A stretch of DNA of 64,000 nucleotides from Hyphomicrobiales bacterium (GTDB lineage Bacteria > Pseudomonadota > Alphaproteobacteria > Rhizobiales > Rhizobiaceae), in contig NVSG01000001.1 of the NCBI GenBank assembly GCA_002401155.1, positions 1-64,000 on the forward strand. Direction: 5' to 3'. Numbering within the stretch: position 1 is the stretch's first letter; each line of letters begins with the position of its first letter. A model generated the notes under the pieces. It made no database searches, was not told the origin of the DNA, and saw nothing but the letters and a program-made list of their open reading frames with translations. Position numbers and translations under genes: made by a program. Shown in pieces: positions 9,298 to 19,156 of the stretch.

Positions 9298-10156
9298 ATG
9301 GCACGCGAAAATACCTATGACCGTCTGCGACGGCTCGACCTCCTGACCAGTAGGCTAAAGGCAGATGAGCAAATGACAATTGGAATGTTGGCTGCTGAAT
9401 TCAACGTCAGCCGTCGTACATTGTCTCGGGATATAGCCGTTTTGCGAGATCGCGGGTTGCCGATAGAAGCTGATGCAGGCCGTGGCGGCGGGATACGGCT
9501 ACACCGAACATGGGGAGTGGGGCGACTTACGTTAAACTACCAAGAAGCAATTGAATTGCTGTTTAGTATAGCCATTGCCGAGAGGCTTGAAGCGCCTTGG
9601 ATGTTCATGAATTTCACTTCGATTAAGCGCAAACTTACGTCCTCCTTTTCATCTACTTTGCGTGATCGTATTAAAGGACTGAGGCAGCGCATCCATGTCG
9701 CAGGAACAACATCGGTTCAAATTTTTTCAAGTTTTAGCCCTCCTCAAACAGATTGCATGGCGGCAATTTTTTAAACTTTCTTGGAAATGCAAAAGCTGAG
9801 AATAACTTACATAGACGTAGATGGAAATTGCAGCGAACGAACTATAGAACCTCACCACTTGCTGCTTTGTAATCCCGTCTGGTATCTCTACGCTTGGGAC
9901 AGCGAGAAAGACGCGGTCAGGTGTTTCAGATGCGATCGGATACAAAGCACATCCTTTGAAGAAACGCCCTTTCCTGAGCGGCCATATCATTTTTTTGAAA
10001 GCGCAATCGCAAGTATGGGCGCGGCGACAATCTAAGCTTACCGTTCACCTTAAAATCAACGATAGCCCGTCGCCGGCCTTTTGGGGCACGCCAATGAAAT
10101 TAATTTCCAGTTCGAGAAGCATTCATTCCGTAGAGATTGACATTGCAACTGTTTAA
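9298..10156 (+). pseudogene. HTH-WYL (YafY-type) transcriptional regulator, decayed
   Basis: The N-terminal DeoR/HTH_11 winged helix is intact (RLRRLDLLTSRLKADEQ, then LAAEFNVSRRTLSRDIAVL and GRGGGIRL). The ligand-binding WYL domain follows (KLRITYIDVDGNCSERTIEP, CNPVWYLYAWDSEKDAVRC, FRCDRI). An in-frame TAA at 9772-9774 separates the two parts, and a frameshift near 10030 moves the last ~40 residues (SKLTVHLKINDSP) to another frame. The truncated 158-residue DNA-binding piece could still be made, but without the sensor. It is divergent from the broken DUF gene, which was its likely target. Confidence 0.82.
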
Positions 10157-10191
10157 ATGGAGGCAATACGGACAAATTAACCACCAACTAA

Positions 10192-10213
10192 CCGATGAAT
10201 ATTCATTCATCGG
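10192..10213. promoter_or_regulatory. Perfect palindrome, TetR-type operator candidate
   Basis: Arms CCGATGAAT and ATTCATCGG (9 bp, perfect) surround ATTC, about 140 bp before the decayed flavin oxidoreductase. The TGAATATTCATTCA core resembles operators of TetR-family repressors, which often control Old Yellow Enzyme genes. No TetR gene is present nearby. Confidence 0.5.
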
Positions 10214-10351
10214 CACGATTGGTGAGTCTGTTTTGTTCCACAATCAGTCATTCATGCCAATCACAGTGAAGAGCAATTCCCAACCCAAACTTGGTTTGTG
10301 TTGCTGTGTCACAAGTTTTCGTAGATACAAAATAAAGCGGAAAATCTGGTC

Positions 10352-11534
10352 ATGGAAGTTCAAATGCAACAACGTGGAATTCTGTTCGAGCCACTAAAAC
10401 TGCCCTGTGGAGTAACCCTGAAAAATCGGATTGCGAAATTAGCGATGTCGGATTCCTTAGGTGATGGAACCAGCCATCCGGCAGATGAACAGATCAGACT
10501 ATATCAGCGTTGGACCCGAGATGGATTGGCCATATCAATTATTGGCGAGGTACAAGGAAGCTCAGGTTACGCAGAGAAGCCCGGCAATCTGGTGCTCAAC
10601 GAAACTTCCGATCTTGCCGTTTCCGGGAGCTTGCCCAACAGGGCGGTGAAAATGGCACTCAGCTCTGACTGCAACTCAGTCACGCCGGGGCACTTGCCTA
10701 CGCGCAGATCGGTAACCCCAGAGGCCCGAGTGTTCTCGGCCTGCCAGATCTGTGCTGCGCCGAACTCACAATAGATGAGATACATCAATTGCCCTCGGAG
10801 TTCGCGAGGACAGCCCGGTTAGCGCAACAGTTCGGGTTCGGCGGTGTACAGGTTCGCGCGGCGCACGGATTTCTGCTCAGTCAATTCCTTTCGCCCCTGT
10901 TCAACAAGCGGAGCGACACATACGGAGGAACAATCGCAAATCGTATGCAACTTTTGCTGAAGACTATCGAAGCCACCCGCGCCGCTGTCGGGCCGGATTT
11001 CCCAATAGCTGTGAAACTCAATTCATCAGACCAACTCGAAGTGGTGGCGGCACAGGACCAATCGTCGGTTGACCTGGTCGACATCAGCGGTGGGACATAT
11101 TTCCCCGGAGCCGAACCCGCTTCCGAAGGAGCAGGACGTGGGGCCTATTTCATAGAGTTCGCAAAGCGTGCCCGCGCGTCAACGACCAAACCCCTGATGC
11201 TGACGGGCGGGTTCAAGACGCGCATGCAGGCCGAGGATGTTGTGGCCAGTGGCATAGTCGATATTGTCGGTCTTGCCCGTATGCCTGTCCTTGAGCCTAC
11301 ACTTCCCGACCTTTGGAAAGAGGGTCAGAGACCTGAGCCTCTTTCCCAGATTCACCCCCAGAGGGCGGAGTTACCGCTTGGTATACGATACGGATGACCG
11401 AGATCGGCACTGACAGGGAAAAGCCGGTTTTCGGCGACCTCGGGCAAGCTATCCTCGATTATGAAACCCGCGACAAAACCCGAACAAAGATTTGGTTACG
11501 TCACTTCGCCGATGATGTCGTGGGACAAACTTAA
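10352..11534 (+). pseudogene. NADH:flavin oxidoreductase (Old Yellow Enzyme family), decayed
   Basis: The start RGILFEPLKLPCGVTLKNRI is the classic OYE N-terminus. The frame then breaks near 10615 and continues in another frame (RFRELAQQGGENGTQL, then LQLSHAGALAYAQIGNPRGP) with an internal TGA near 10668 where a Trp codon is expected. It returns through HGFLLSQFLSPLFNKRSDTYGG (the highly conserved substrate/FMN region), VDLVDISGGTYFPG and DIVGLARM. A last shift near 11358 leads to PEGGVTAWYTIRMTEIG and a stop at 11532-11534. The product would have been an FMN-dependent enoate reductase of about 390 residues. It cannot be functional as it stands. Confidence 0.85.
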
Positions 11535-11763
11535 ATGGTGGTTCACATCGTCCGATCTGTCGCCATTTATCCAAGGTGGGTAGACCGGTGGTTATAGGTC
11601 ACGAGTAGACATCACCGCTATTTGTTTATCCAATTGCAACACGCTCGCCATTTCTGCCGAGAGCTCGATGCGGTAATTTAGCATGTCACAATTGTATGTG
11701 TTTAAATCCGGATTCTCGGCCTTTAGCGGACCATCGTCAGCTTGATGAAAAACGGCCCGATAA

Positions 11764-12033
11764 TCACCCAGAGAGCAAATCGCTGAATCGGGCGTTAAGA
11801 CCGATGGTCGTGGAAAAGCAAATAAGAAGGGTGTCCCGCATATCAAGCTCGAAAAAGAGTTCTATGTCAAACGCAGAAAACTGATACGGTGCGCAGGTAT
11901 CCTGCCAACGCAAAAAACCAAAATGCCGATGGTGAAAGCTAGAAAACTTTGTATTTCAATCATCAGGATTTGCATGCGTATCCTCGGTGTTTTGCATCAA
12001 AATTTAGTTCGCAATTTTGTTGTGACTGAATGA
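11764..12033 (+). pseudogene. Unidentified open frame, coding-like
   Basis: Ninety codons without a good start read IAESGVKTDGRGKANKKG, then VPHIKLEKEFYVKRRKLIR, and end NLVRNFVVTE. The basic, regular composition looks like a real protein fragment, but I do not recognise it. The rest of the interval 11535-12260 contains no gene that I can support. Confidence 0.22.
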
Positions 12034-12260
12034 ACCTAGCCTTTGACCAATGAGTTCTCTTGCTAGTGCTAAATTAAGCACGCATGTGACAATATTTTTT
12101 CGCTCTACCCGCAAAAAAGTTGCCCAACCCTTTCACCCCAGTCAATTCCGCTGGCGCAGTGAAAATAGAGCAGAGATGAAACTTTCTCCTAAAGGCATTT
12201 ATTGTAGATCGCCGCATCATCGAAACTGGCTAAATAGACGGCTTATGTTTTCACCAAATT

Positions 12261-12986
12261 TCAGTCAGTTTTCATGACGATCACCGGGCAGCGAGCAGCG
12301 TCCATCAATATTCTAAGCCCCATATCAAGCAACCTGCTTTTAGAGAGCAAAACGGCTATTGGGCTTCTTTTACTTAAATATTCCAACACTTCGTCAGCTC
12401 CAGAAACAATACTAATATGAGATTGGTCCATATTCATCCGATTCAGATACTTCGCCACGGTTTCATTGATGCTTGGCGGTAACAAAATAACCAGAGGTAA
12501 CCGACGCTCAGCTGCAATCTTTACAGCAACATTTATTAACGCCTCTGGAGCAGTCACATCATCGCAAACAACAATGATTTCACCCGGCGATAATTTTGCT
12601 CTGCTATATCCAAAAAGCACCATATCTCCGGCGTTCGTGGTCCTGTCAATGAGAGACGTGAATTGCCCGCGCCACGATTGAAACGTCCAAGTCACGAAAG
12701 CATCTCCGGCGGATGCAGAAAGCATTTTTTTAAACGCACTGGCATCGCGGCGAAATGCGTCCAGCATCTTGCCCTGTGTCACTCTCTCAATTGAGCTTCC
12801 TTTTAGGTTGACCACTCTTGCCGAGGGCGATGCTGCATAATCGAGGATCGCTTCATCTTCCACAAGCAGGCCTTCAATTTCACCGTTGGACTGTGAGGCA
12901 AGTTGAACAGCAATCGGTATGGCCGCGTTTGCATCAATGAAACAAGTTGCGCCAATGATGATGCGCCTGACCGGTGGCCTCTTCAT
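12261..12986 (-). CDS. UspA-like universal stress protein, last gene of the FtsH-Lon operon
   Basis: This 241-residue cytosolic protein begins VRRIIIGATCFIDANAAIPIAVQLA. It has a second weak Usp-like half (EIIVVCDDVTAPEALINVA, then PVIVMKTD at the end), giving an alpha/beta nucleotide-binding-like fold with a degenerate G-2x-G-9x-G motif. Its start overlaps the Lon stop by 4 bp, so the two are translationally coupled. The association with proteases suggests a stress or adaptor role, but the sequence is too divergent for a specific assignment. The assignment to UspA is by fold pattern only. Confidence 0.6.
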   Translation of the reverse strand: MKRPPVRRIIIGATCFIDANAAIPIAVQLASQSNGEIEGLLVEDEAILDYAASPSARVVNLKGSSIERVTQGKMLDAFRRDASAFKKMLSASAGDAFVTWTFQSWRGQFTSLIDRTTNAGDMVLFGYSRAKLSPGEIIVVCDDVTAPEALINVAVKIAAERRLPLVILLPPSINETVAKYLNRMNMDQSHISIVSGADEVLEYLSKRSPIAVLLSKSRLLDMGLRILMDAARCPVIVMKTD

Positions 12987-15433
12987 GATGATTCTCTGGG
13001 CAACGAGGAATCCTCATCATCTTTTTCTGTCGCAAAAGCCCTGCGAGTGTTTGCAAAACTTCGCAACTTGTCTTCAACCAATCGATTAATCGTATCCTTT
13101 GGAAAAAGACCTTTCTTCGAGCGATTTCCCGCTTTTCTTCCCGTTAGAAGCTCTATCCCCTGATCGATCGTCTCAATCGGAATGATGTTGAACTTTCCCT
13201 GTTCAACGGCATCAACAACCCGTCTTCGAAGCACCAGATGTTTAGTGTTGGCCTTGGGAATGATCACACCATGCTGTCCGCTCAATTGGCGGGAAACACA
13301 GATATCAAAGAACCCTTCTATTTTCTCGTTCACACCGCCAATGGCCTGTATCTCTCCAAATTGATTGACCGAGCCCGTGACGGCAAAAGATTGAGATATA
13401 GGAAGGCCCGACAATGCAGATAAAAGGGCAAACAACTCGGCCGCCGATGCACTGTCCCCATCAATCCCGCCATAGCTTTGTTCAAAGACGATACTCGCCC
13501 AAAGGGACATTGGCACATCCAGCGCATAATTCGTCGCAAGATAGCTCGCAAGGATCATCACACCCTTGGAATGCAACGGCCCGCCCAATTCGACTTCCCG
13601 TTCGATATCAATCAGTTTTCCACTGCCCATCCGCACACGCGCGGTGATGCGTGACGGGCGTCCGAAACGATATGACCCCATGCCAATCACCGATAGAGCA
13701 TTGATCTGGCCAATCTTTTTCCCATCTGTATCGATAAGAAGGATTTCGCGGGTAATGGCTTCCTGCGACAGGCCCTTGATTCGGTTAGCACGCCTGTCGG
13801 CTTCGAAAATTGCCTTTTCGATATCCGTTTCGCGAATATGCTTTTGCCCAATCTCGCTCGCCCAGAAATCAGCTTCACGCATGATATTTGAAAGTAGATC
13901 TATATTGAGGCTCAATCGCTCGGCATCCTCGGCAAGGCGCGCGCTTTCTTGAATCATCCGGGCAACAGCGTCTGAACTGAGAGCCTTCAATCCCTCGCGT
14001 TTGGCAATCGCGCCCAGCAGTCGAGCATAAAGTTGCGTCGTCTTCTTTGTAAGCACTACCTCATCATCAAAATCCGCCTGAACCTTGAACAGAGTTTCAA
14101 AATCCGGGTCCAACGCCGCCAGAAGAAAATACAGCCGGCGTTCCCCAATCAGGGCAACCCGGACACTGAGCGGGATTGGATCAGGTTCAAGCGAAGTTGT
14201 AGAAATTAAGCCAAGCCGTTCGCCAGCGGAGGTAATCGGTATCATTCCGGTTTTGAGGCAATTTTTTAAAGTTTCCCAAGCCAGCGGCTCGCTTAAAACC
14301 TGACGTGCCTCAATGATCAGATTACCACCATTGGCACGGTGCAGCGCACCGGGCTTAATCATAGTGAAATCCGTGACCAGTGCACCCATTGTAGAAAGGT
14401 GTTCAATCCTGCCAACAAGATTGGCCATGGTCGGCAAATCTTCTTCCACGACGGGAGCCCCGTCCATTTCATCGGGAGAATTAGAAACCATGATATTAAC
14501 CGCATAGCGAAGAAATTGCGGTTTAGCGTAGTGCTTCGTCGTTGCAACGGGGAAAGCATCGGTGGTGGCATCCGGATCAATCATCAGGAACAATTCGATA
14601 TTTTCCATCAAGTCAATTCGGGCATCCTCCAGATATGAGGCTACCAATTTCAGGTCACCAAATTTGGCAAGCACTTCATCGATTGAAACATCAACAATTT
14701 GCTTTGCCATGCTGGCATTCAATTCTTCAATTTCCCGCCGGTGAGCTTTTTGACGTTTTGGGAATGCCTTGAGGACATCTTTTAATTCCTGCTCCGCGAT
14801 ACTGACCGCTTCATCGACCAACTGTCGTTCTTTTGTTGATAGTTTATCATATTGTTCCGGAGTTAGAATCTCTCCATTTCTCATCGTAGCCACGGCAAAG
14901 CCCATAGGTGTTCGCAAAATCGCCAGCCCTTTATCATGGGCTTTCTTTATGAAATTATTGAAGGTTTGCTCGTGTTCTTCACTATAGGTCTGCTCAATCG
15001 ACCCGCGCTGCATTTGATAATCTTCGGTCTCAAACACCGCTGGAATATCATTTGCTATGTCATCTACCAGAGATTCCATTGCCGATTTAAAGCCAGTCGC
15101 CTCGCCCGGCGGCAGGCTTAACGCTTTGGGTTTGTGAGAATTTTGAAAATTATTCACATACACCCAATCCTCCGGGATCGGTTTTTCACCAGCCTCATCG
15201 CTCAGCAATTCGCGGGCAGCCGACCGGCGACCGCTGCCCTGCACGCCCATGACATACATATTAAAATCATGGTGGTCGATCTTGGCCGACATGCGGATCG
15301 CATCCAAGGCCCGGTCCTGCCCGATCAACCCGTCCAATGGCGCAAGTTCATCGGTCGTTTTAAATTTGAAATTTTTGGGGTTACATACCGGACATAACTT
15401 GGATGCCTTCAGGGGAATTGGTTTCCGCGTCAT
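12983..15433 (-). CDS. Lon-family (LonB-like) ATP-dependent protease
   Basis: This 816-residue protease starts with a short Cys-containing leader (KLCPVCNP), an AAA+ Walker A variant (YVMGVQGSGRRSAARELL near residues 60-75) and a long helical insertion (120-260). It continues through the AAA_32/LonB core (ARQVLSEPLAWETLKNCL) and ends in an S16 domain. The catalytic dyad is Ser661 in GIDGDSAS and Lys704 in GGVNEKIEGF. This is not the housekeeping Lon (no LAN domain) but the LonB-like group. It overlaps FtsH upstream and the Usp gene downstream by 4 bp each. The operon carries an FNR box, so the protease is probably an accessory one for low-oxygen stress (inference). Confidence 0.88.
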   Translation of the reverse strand: MTRKPIPLKASKLCPVCNPKNFKFKTTDELAPLDGLIGQDRALDAIRMSAKIDHHDFNMYVMGVQGSGRRSAARELLSDEAGEKPIPEDWVYVNNFQNSHKPKALSLPPGEATGFKSAMESLVDDIANDIPAVFETEDYQMQRGSIEQTYSEEHEQTFNNFIKKAHDKGLAILRTPMGFAVATMRNGEILTPEQYDKLSTKERQLVDEAVSIAEQELKDVLKAFPKRQKAHRREIEELNASMAKQIVDVSIDEVLAKFGDLKLVASYLEDARIDLMENIELFLMIDPDATTDAFPVATTKHYAKPQFLRYAVNIMVSNSPDEMDGAPVVEEDLPTMANLVGRIEHLSTMGALVTDFTMIKPGALHRANGGNLIIEARQVLSEPLAWETLKNCLKTGMIPITSAGERLGLISTTSLEPDPIPLSVRVALIGERRLYFLLAALDPDFETLFKVQADFDDEVVLTKKTTQLYARLLGAIAKREGLKALSSDAVARMIQESARLAEDAERLSLNIDLLSNIMREADFWASEIGQKHIRETDIEKAIFEADRRANRIKGLSQEAITREILLIDTDGKKIGQINALSVIGMGSYRFGRPSRITARVRMGSGKLIDIEREVELGGPLHSKGVMILASYLATNYALDVPMSLWASIVFEQSYGGIDGDSASAAELFALLSALSGLPISQSFAVTGSVNQFGEIQAIGGVNEKIEGFFDICVSRQLSGQHGVIIPKANTKHLVLRRRVVDAVEQGKFNIIPIETIDQGIELLTGRKAGNRSKKGLFPKDTINRLVEDKLRSFANTRRAFATEKDDEDSSLPRESS

Positions 15434-17319
15434 TTGGTAATCGCTTTACTTGATGCTCGTTTGGTTATTTTTTCCGGATTGAGACACGCTTGGATTTCTT
15501 CTGCATCAAGAGTTTCCTCAGCTTCCAACTGAGTTACAAGCAGATCAATTTTCTTTCGATTTGTTTTAATCAACTGAGCAGCAGTTTTATCCGCATCTTT
15601 CAACAGAGCAATAACGGCATCATCCACGCGAGCCGCCGTTTCATCGGCAAAGGTTCGAGGCTGGGCAATCGACTGACCAAGAAAAGGATGGTCTTCGCTC
15701 TCACGCAAATTTATCGGCCCAATCTCGGCATCCATCCCCCATCTCGCCACCATTGAACGCGCCATTTCAGTCGCGCGTTTGATATCATCATCAGCGCCAG
15801 AACTGACCGAACCCAAAAATATTTTTTCCGCCGCACGGCCAGCCAGCAGAATTACCAATTGCGTGCGAAGATATTCTTCCGGTAGTGTATGGCGTTCTTT
15901 TTCAGGCAACATATGAGTTCCACCAAGACTGCGACCACGCGGGATGATCGTCACCTTGTAAATGGGGTCAGCCAGCTTGGAGAAGAAAGCAACAGCCGTG
16001 TGGCCGCACTCATGCACCGCGAGACGGTGTTTTTCCTCGGGTAAAATCGCCAAAGTACGCACGGTGCCCATTACGATTTTATCGCGCGCCTCGTCCACAT
16101 CATCCATGGTAATCTTGCTTGCCTCTCTGCGGGCAGCGGTAATGGCAGATTCGTTCAAAAGGTTTTTCAAATCCGCACCGGAAAATCCCGGCGTGCCCGC
16201 AGCAACCGTCTCAAGATCAACGCTCTCACCCAGCGGCAAACCTTTGGCGTGAATTTTCAAGATGGCTTGCCGCGCCATTTTATCCGGCAATGAAAGGGTC
16301 ACGTGCCGGTCAAAGCGCCCCGGTCGCAACAGCGCCGGATCAAGTACATCGGGCCGGTTGGTTGCAGCCAGCACGACCACAGCCTCGCGCGGTGAAAACC
16401 CATCCATTTCGGCCAATATCTGGTTTAGGGTCTGTTCGCGTTCATCATGCCCGCCGCCCAGTCCGGTGCCTCTGGTGCGACCGATACTATCGAGTTCGTC
16501 GATAAAAATAATGGATGGTGACTGTTTTCGGGCAGCTTCAAACATACGGCGTACCCGCCCTGCCCCGACCCCCACAAACACCTCAATAAACTCAGAACCC
16601 GATGTGGAAAAAAATGGCACATCCGCCTCCCCGGCCAAAGCTCGGGCCAACAAGGTTTTTCCGGTTCCGGGCGGTCCCATCAGGAGAACTCCATGGGGGA
16701 CTTCGGCACCAAGTTTCTCAAAACGCTCGGGATTACGCAGAAATTCGACAAGTTCTGACACTTCTCGTTTCGCATTATCCAGCCCCGCAACATCATCAAA
16801 TGTGATGCGCTTGGATTGCTTGCTGGGTTTTGTAAAGCGCCCGCCAAGTAAATCTTTCAGGCCGTTGGGCATCCCTCCGACACCGCCAACGCCACCGGAC
16901 ATTCGCCGCGACATCCAGTAATAAAAACCAAGGATCATTACCCAGGGCAATATATAACCAATGATGGAATTACCGGCAGGAGCTTCAGCGGTGATATCTA
17001 CCTTGTGTTGCTCCAGCAATAGCAACAATTCCTCGTGACCCTGAACGGGAACAACCGCACGCAGATAGGTCTTCTCCTTCGATTTGTCAGATATCAGCTC
17101 TGCTTCAATACCGTGCTCTGACAAAACAACCTGATGCACTTCGCCACTGCTAATACGGTCTTTGATCTCGCTATAGGACACTGTCTGAGCGCCATTTTGA
17201 TTTGTGAGATTGAAAAACGAAAAGAAAATCGTAAAAGCAAAAAATACAAAAAGAGGCACGATCCAGCGGTTAAGCGGGTTTGGGTCCGAGTTCTGAGGTG
17301 GCATGCTGTGATTTCCCAT
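15430..17319 (-). CDS. ftsH: FtsH-family membrane AAA+ zinc protease (accessory copy)
   Basis: The 629-residue protein has two N-terminal membrane segments (about 19-38 and 118-136) around a periplasmic domain. An AAA module follows with Walker A GPPGTGKT (215-222), Walker [10 protein letters not shown] (270-278) and the second region of homology (320-340). The M41 peptidase has HECGH at 436-440, where most FtsH proteins have HEAGH. The zinc ligands are retained. It degrades membrane and short-lived proteins at the inner membrane. The start at 17319 follows AAAGAGAG. It heads the FtsH-Lon-Usp operon with 4-bp overlaps, 69 bp behind a perfect FNR box. The genome almost certainly has a separate housekeeping copy (inference). 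Confidence 0.93.
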   Translation of the reverse strand: MGNHSMPPQNSDPNPLNRWIVPLFVFFAFTIFFSFFNLTNQNGAQTVSYSEIKDRISSGEVHQVVLSEHGIEAELISDKSKEKTYLRAVVPVQGHEELLLLLEQHKVDITAEAPAGNSIIGYILPWVMILGFYYWMSRRMSGGVGGVGGMPNGLKDLLGGRFTKPSKQSKRITFDDVAGLDNAKREVSELVEFLRNPERFEKLGAEVPHGVLLMGPPGTGKTLLARALAGEADVPFFSTSGSEFIEVFVGVGAGRVRRMFEAARKQSPSIIFIDELDSIGRTRGTGLGGGHDEREQTLNQILAEMDGFSPREAVVVLAATNRPDVLDPALLRPGRFDRHVTLSLPDKMARQAILKIHAKGLPLGESVDLETVAAGTPGFSGADLKNLLNESAITAARREASKITMDDVDEARDKIVMGTVRTLAILPEEKHRLAVHECGHTAVAFFSKLADPIYKVTIIPRGRSLGGTHMLPEKERHTLPEEYLRTQLVILLAGRAAEKIFLGSVSSGADDDIKRATEMARSMVARWGMDAEIGPINLRESEDHPFLGQSIAQPRTFADETAARVDDAVIALLKDADKTAAQLIKTNRKKIDLLVTQLEAEETLDAEEIQACLNPEKITKRASSKAITK

Positions 17320-17381
17320 TTGCTCTCTTTGCTACAAGTTTAATGCGAAATGCGATCATATGGCGTTACCGGGACAACACT

Positions 17382-17395
17382 TTGATACACATCAA
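17382..17395 (-). promoter_or_regulatory. FNR/FixK-type box before ftsH
   Basis: TTGATACACATCAA is a perfect match to TTGAT-N4-ATCAA, centred about 69 bp before the ftsH start. That distance suits class II activation with a leader of roughly 28 nt. It lies in the short gap after the channel gene, so ftsH has its own promoter. Confidence 0.75.
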
Positions 17396-17410
17396 AGCAA
17401 AGCGCCTAAT

Positions 17411-18214
17411 CTATTTGGGCTTGCGAATAAAAACGAACCAGTAAGGCAGGGCCACCATCACAGCACCGCCAACAATATTTCCTGCCGTCACAAAAATCAG
17501 GTTCCAAAACAAACCGGTTAAATCCAAATCAACAAACCCACCCAACATGGCAACGGGAAGAACATACATATTGGCAACAGAGTGTTCGAACCCAACGCCG
17601 ACAAAAGCTGCGATTGGCAGAATAATCACCGCCACCTTGCCAACAACGGTGCGAGCAGCAAACGCCATCCAGACAGCAAGGCAAACAAGGATGTTGCACA
17701 AAATTCCGCGAAAAAAGGCCTGCATAGGACTCATTTGCAATTTGGTTTGGGCAATATCGGCAACCTTATCCGAAAGCGCCCCGGACACCATCGCCCCCGC
17801 AAGCACAACACAAATGGCGATTGCCATAGCGCCAAAAAAATTCCCGAAATAGACAATTCCCCAATTTCGCAAAAGGCCCTTTAGGGTGATTTCACCATCA
17901 ACCCATGCAACAACCATCAATGCATTGCCGGTAAACAGTTCAGCCCCGGCAATCACCACCAGAACCAGACCGAGCGAAAAAGCAATACCACCAAGCATCC
18001 TTGTAGGACCTGCACCAAAGGCACTGTCGGCAACAACCAGCGTATAAAACAAAGCCCCCAACGCAATGAAAGCACCAGCCAATATAGCCAACACAAAGAG
18101 TTTCATAGCAGGAAGATTTGCTTTCAGAACGCCGCTCTGGCGTACTTTATCTGCAATCATTTGAGGCGAACGCGCATCTATTGTTGAGACATCGTGTTCC
18201 ATTGGATCAGGCAT
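17411..18214 (-). CDS. Formate/nitrite transporter (FNT) family channel
   Basis: This 267-residue membrane protein has six hydrophobic helices after a ~45-residue cytosolic N-terminus (QSGVLKANLPAMKLFVLAIL). FNT hallmarks include AELFTGNALMVV, LKGLLRNWGIVYFGNFFGA, LCNILVCLAVWMAFAARTVVGKV, GFEHSVANMYVLPVAM and FVTAGNIVGGAVMVALPYW. FNT pentamers pass formate, nitrite or hydrosulfide. The substrate cannot be deduced here. It lies 9 bp after the glutamine amidotransferase gene and is probably co-transcribed with it. Control by the FNR-like site at 19089 would fit a role with an anaerobic metabolite. Confidence 0.9.
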   Translation of the reverse strand: MPDPMEHDVSTIDARSPQMIADKVRQSGVLKANLPAMKLFVLAILAGAFIALGALFYTLVVADSAFGAGPTRMLGGIAFSLGLVLVVIAGAELFTGNALMVVAWVDGEITLKGLLRNWGIVYFGNFFGAMAIAICVVLAGAMVSGALSDKVADIAQTKLQMSPMQAFFRGILCNILVCLAVWMAFAARTVVGKVAVIILPIAAFVGVGFEHSVANMYVLPVAMLGGFVDLDLTGLFWNLIFVTAGNIVGGAVMVALPYWFVFIRKPK

Positions 18215-18223
18215 AGGTGTTGT

Positions 18224-19039
18224 TTATCCCAATTTGGTGAACTGCAATTGATAGTCAGAATCTACCATAAAAACATTACCATCAGGTATTGCTTTCCAGC
18301 CCGTTTCGGCAGTTAACGGTTCCGAGGCAATTTCTACCAAACGATAATGTGCGCCGGTTTTATGATGGACATGTGACTTACCACAGATGGCGCAGTGAAA
18401 GACAGCATGCCTTTCCAGATACCACAGGCTGCGACCAAAGCATGATCCAACCATCCTGTCGCCGTCGGTCAACACAATATTGAGGGCTGGCGGTGCATCG
18501 GGGCTAACAATGGCGCACCACTCAATGATCTGGTTCAGACCGATACGAACGATCTCCTGAATATCGGTTTCAGGGTTTTTTGCGTGCAACGACAGCAGAT
18601 AGTGGAATACATGCTCGCTGTCAGTAGTGCCTTTGATAAGCCCACGCTGGTATGAATCCATAGCATCAAGCAATGTGTCTCGGACCTTGTCGAAATGACG
18701 AATGGTTCCGTTATGCGCAAAAATCCATCGTTTGTGAGAGAACGGGTGGGTATTTTCAATGGCGGGTTCCCCTACCGTTGCGCGGCGAACATGGGCAACC
18801 ACTGTATAGGCGTAAACCTTTGCTGCTTTTTCGGCAAAATGTTCACCGTGAAAGGCCGCCCATACCTGCTTTTCAATAATCGGCATACCATCAGGATAAT
18901 CGGCAACACCCCAGCCATGCCCATGCACCATCCCTTCGCTATCGCCCTCGCTCTGCGACATTAGAGCGTTTTGTGCTAGCACCAAACTACACTCAACACG
19001 GGTCGGTTCATTGGCATGCAAGGCATAAAGACGGCACAT
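18224..19039 (-). CDS. Class II glutamine amidotransferase (YafJ/EgtC-like)
   Basis: From the ATG at 19039 the protein begins MCRLYAL. The nucleophile Cys2 after Met removal is the defining Ntn feature, so I chose this start over a longer frame from 19057. AGGAG lies 7 nt upstream. Further motifs are GHGWGVADYPDG, VVAHVRRATVG, ENTHPFSHKRWIFAHNG and KGTTDSEHVFHYLL, all of the GATase-II domain (271 residues). It should hydrolyse a glutamine or gamma-glutamyl amide in the cytosol. It is operonic with the FNT channel and divergent from an ATP-grasp ligase. An amidotransferase plus a ligase could form one biosynthetic or editing pathway (inference). Confidence 0.88.
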   Translation of the reverse strand: MCRLYALHANEPTRVECSLVLAQNALMSQSEGDSEGMVHGHGWGVADYPDGMPIIEKQVWAAFHGEHFAEKAAKVYAYTVVAHVRRATVGEPAIENTHPFSHKRWIFAHNGTIRHFDKVRDTLLDAMDSYQRGLIKGTTDSEHVFHYLLSLHAKNPETDIQEIVRIGLNQIIEWCAIVSPDAPPALNIVLTDGDRMVGSCFGRSLWYLERHAVFHCAICGKSHVHHKTGAHYRLVEIASEPLTAETGWKAIPDGNVFMVDSDYQLQFTKLG

Positions 19040-19088
19040 ATATACGCTCCTGTTCAATGCCCACTATAAGCATTTTTCAAAAATCCAA

Positions 19089-19102
19089 ATGACCCAGATC
19101 AA
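19089..19102. promoter_or_regulatory. FNR-like site in the amidotransferase / ATP-grasp divergent promoter
   Basis: On the minus strand TTGATCTGGGTCAT differs from the palindrome TTGAT-N4-ATCAA at two positions of one half. It is centred 57 bp before the amidotransferase start and 61 bp before the ligase start, so it could serve both directions. Confidence 0.5.
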
Positions 19103-19156
19103 TGCAGGAACGCCAAAATCCAAGAGACTGAATCGCATGGAGGCAATTTTAAGATC

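Noticed and set aside
16262-16921. 219-codon plus-strand frame opposite ftsH
   Set aside because: Antisense to the AAA domain of FtsH; basic, Ser/Pro-rich shadow with no motif.
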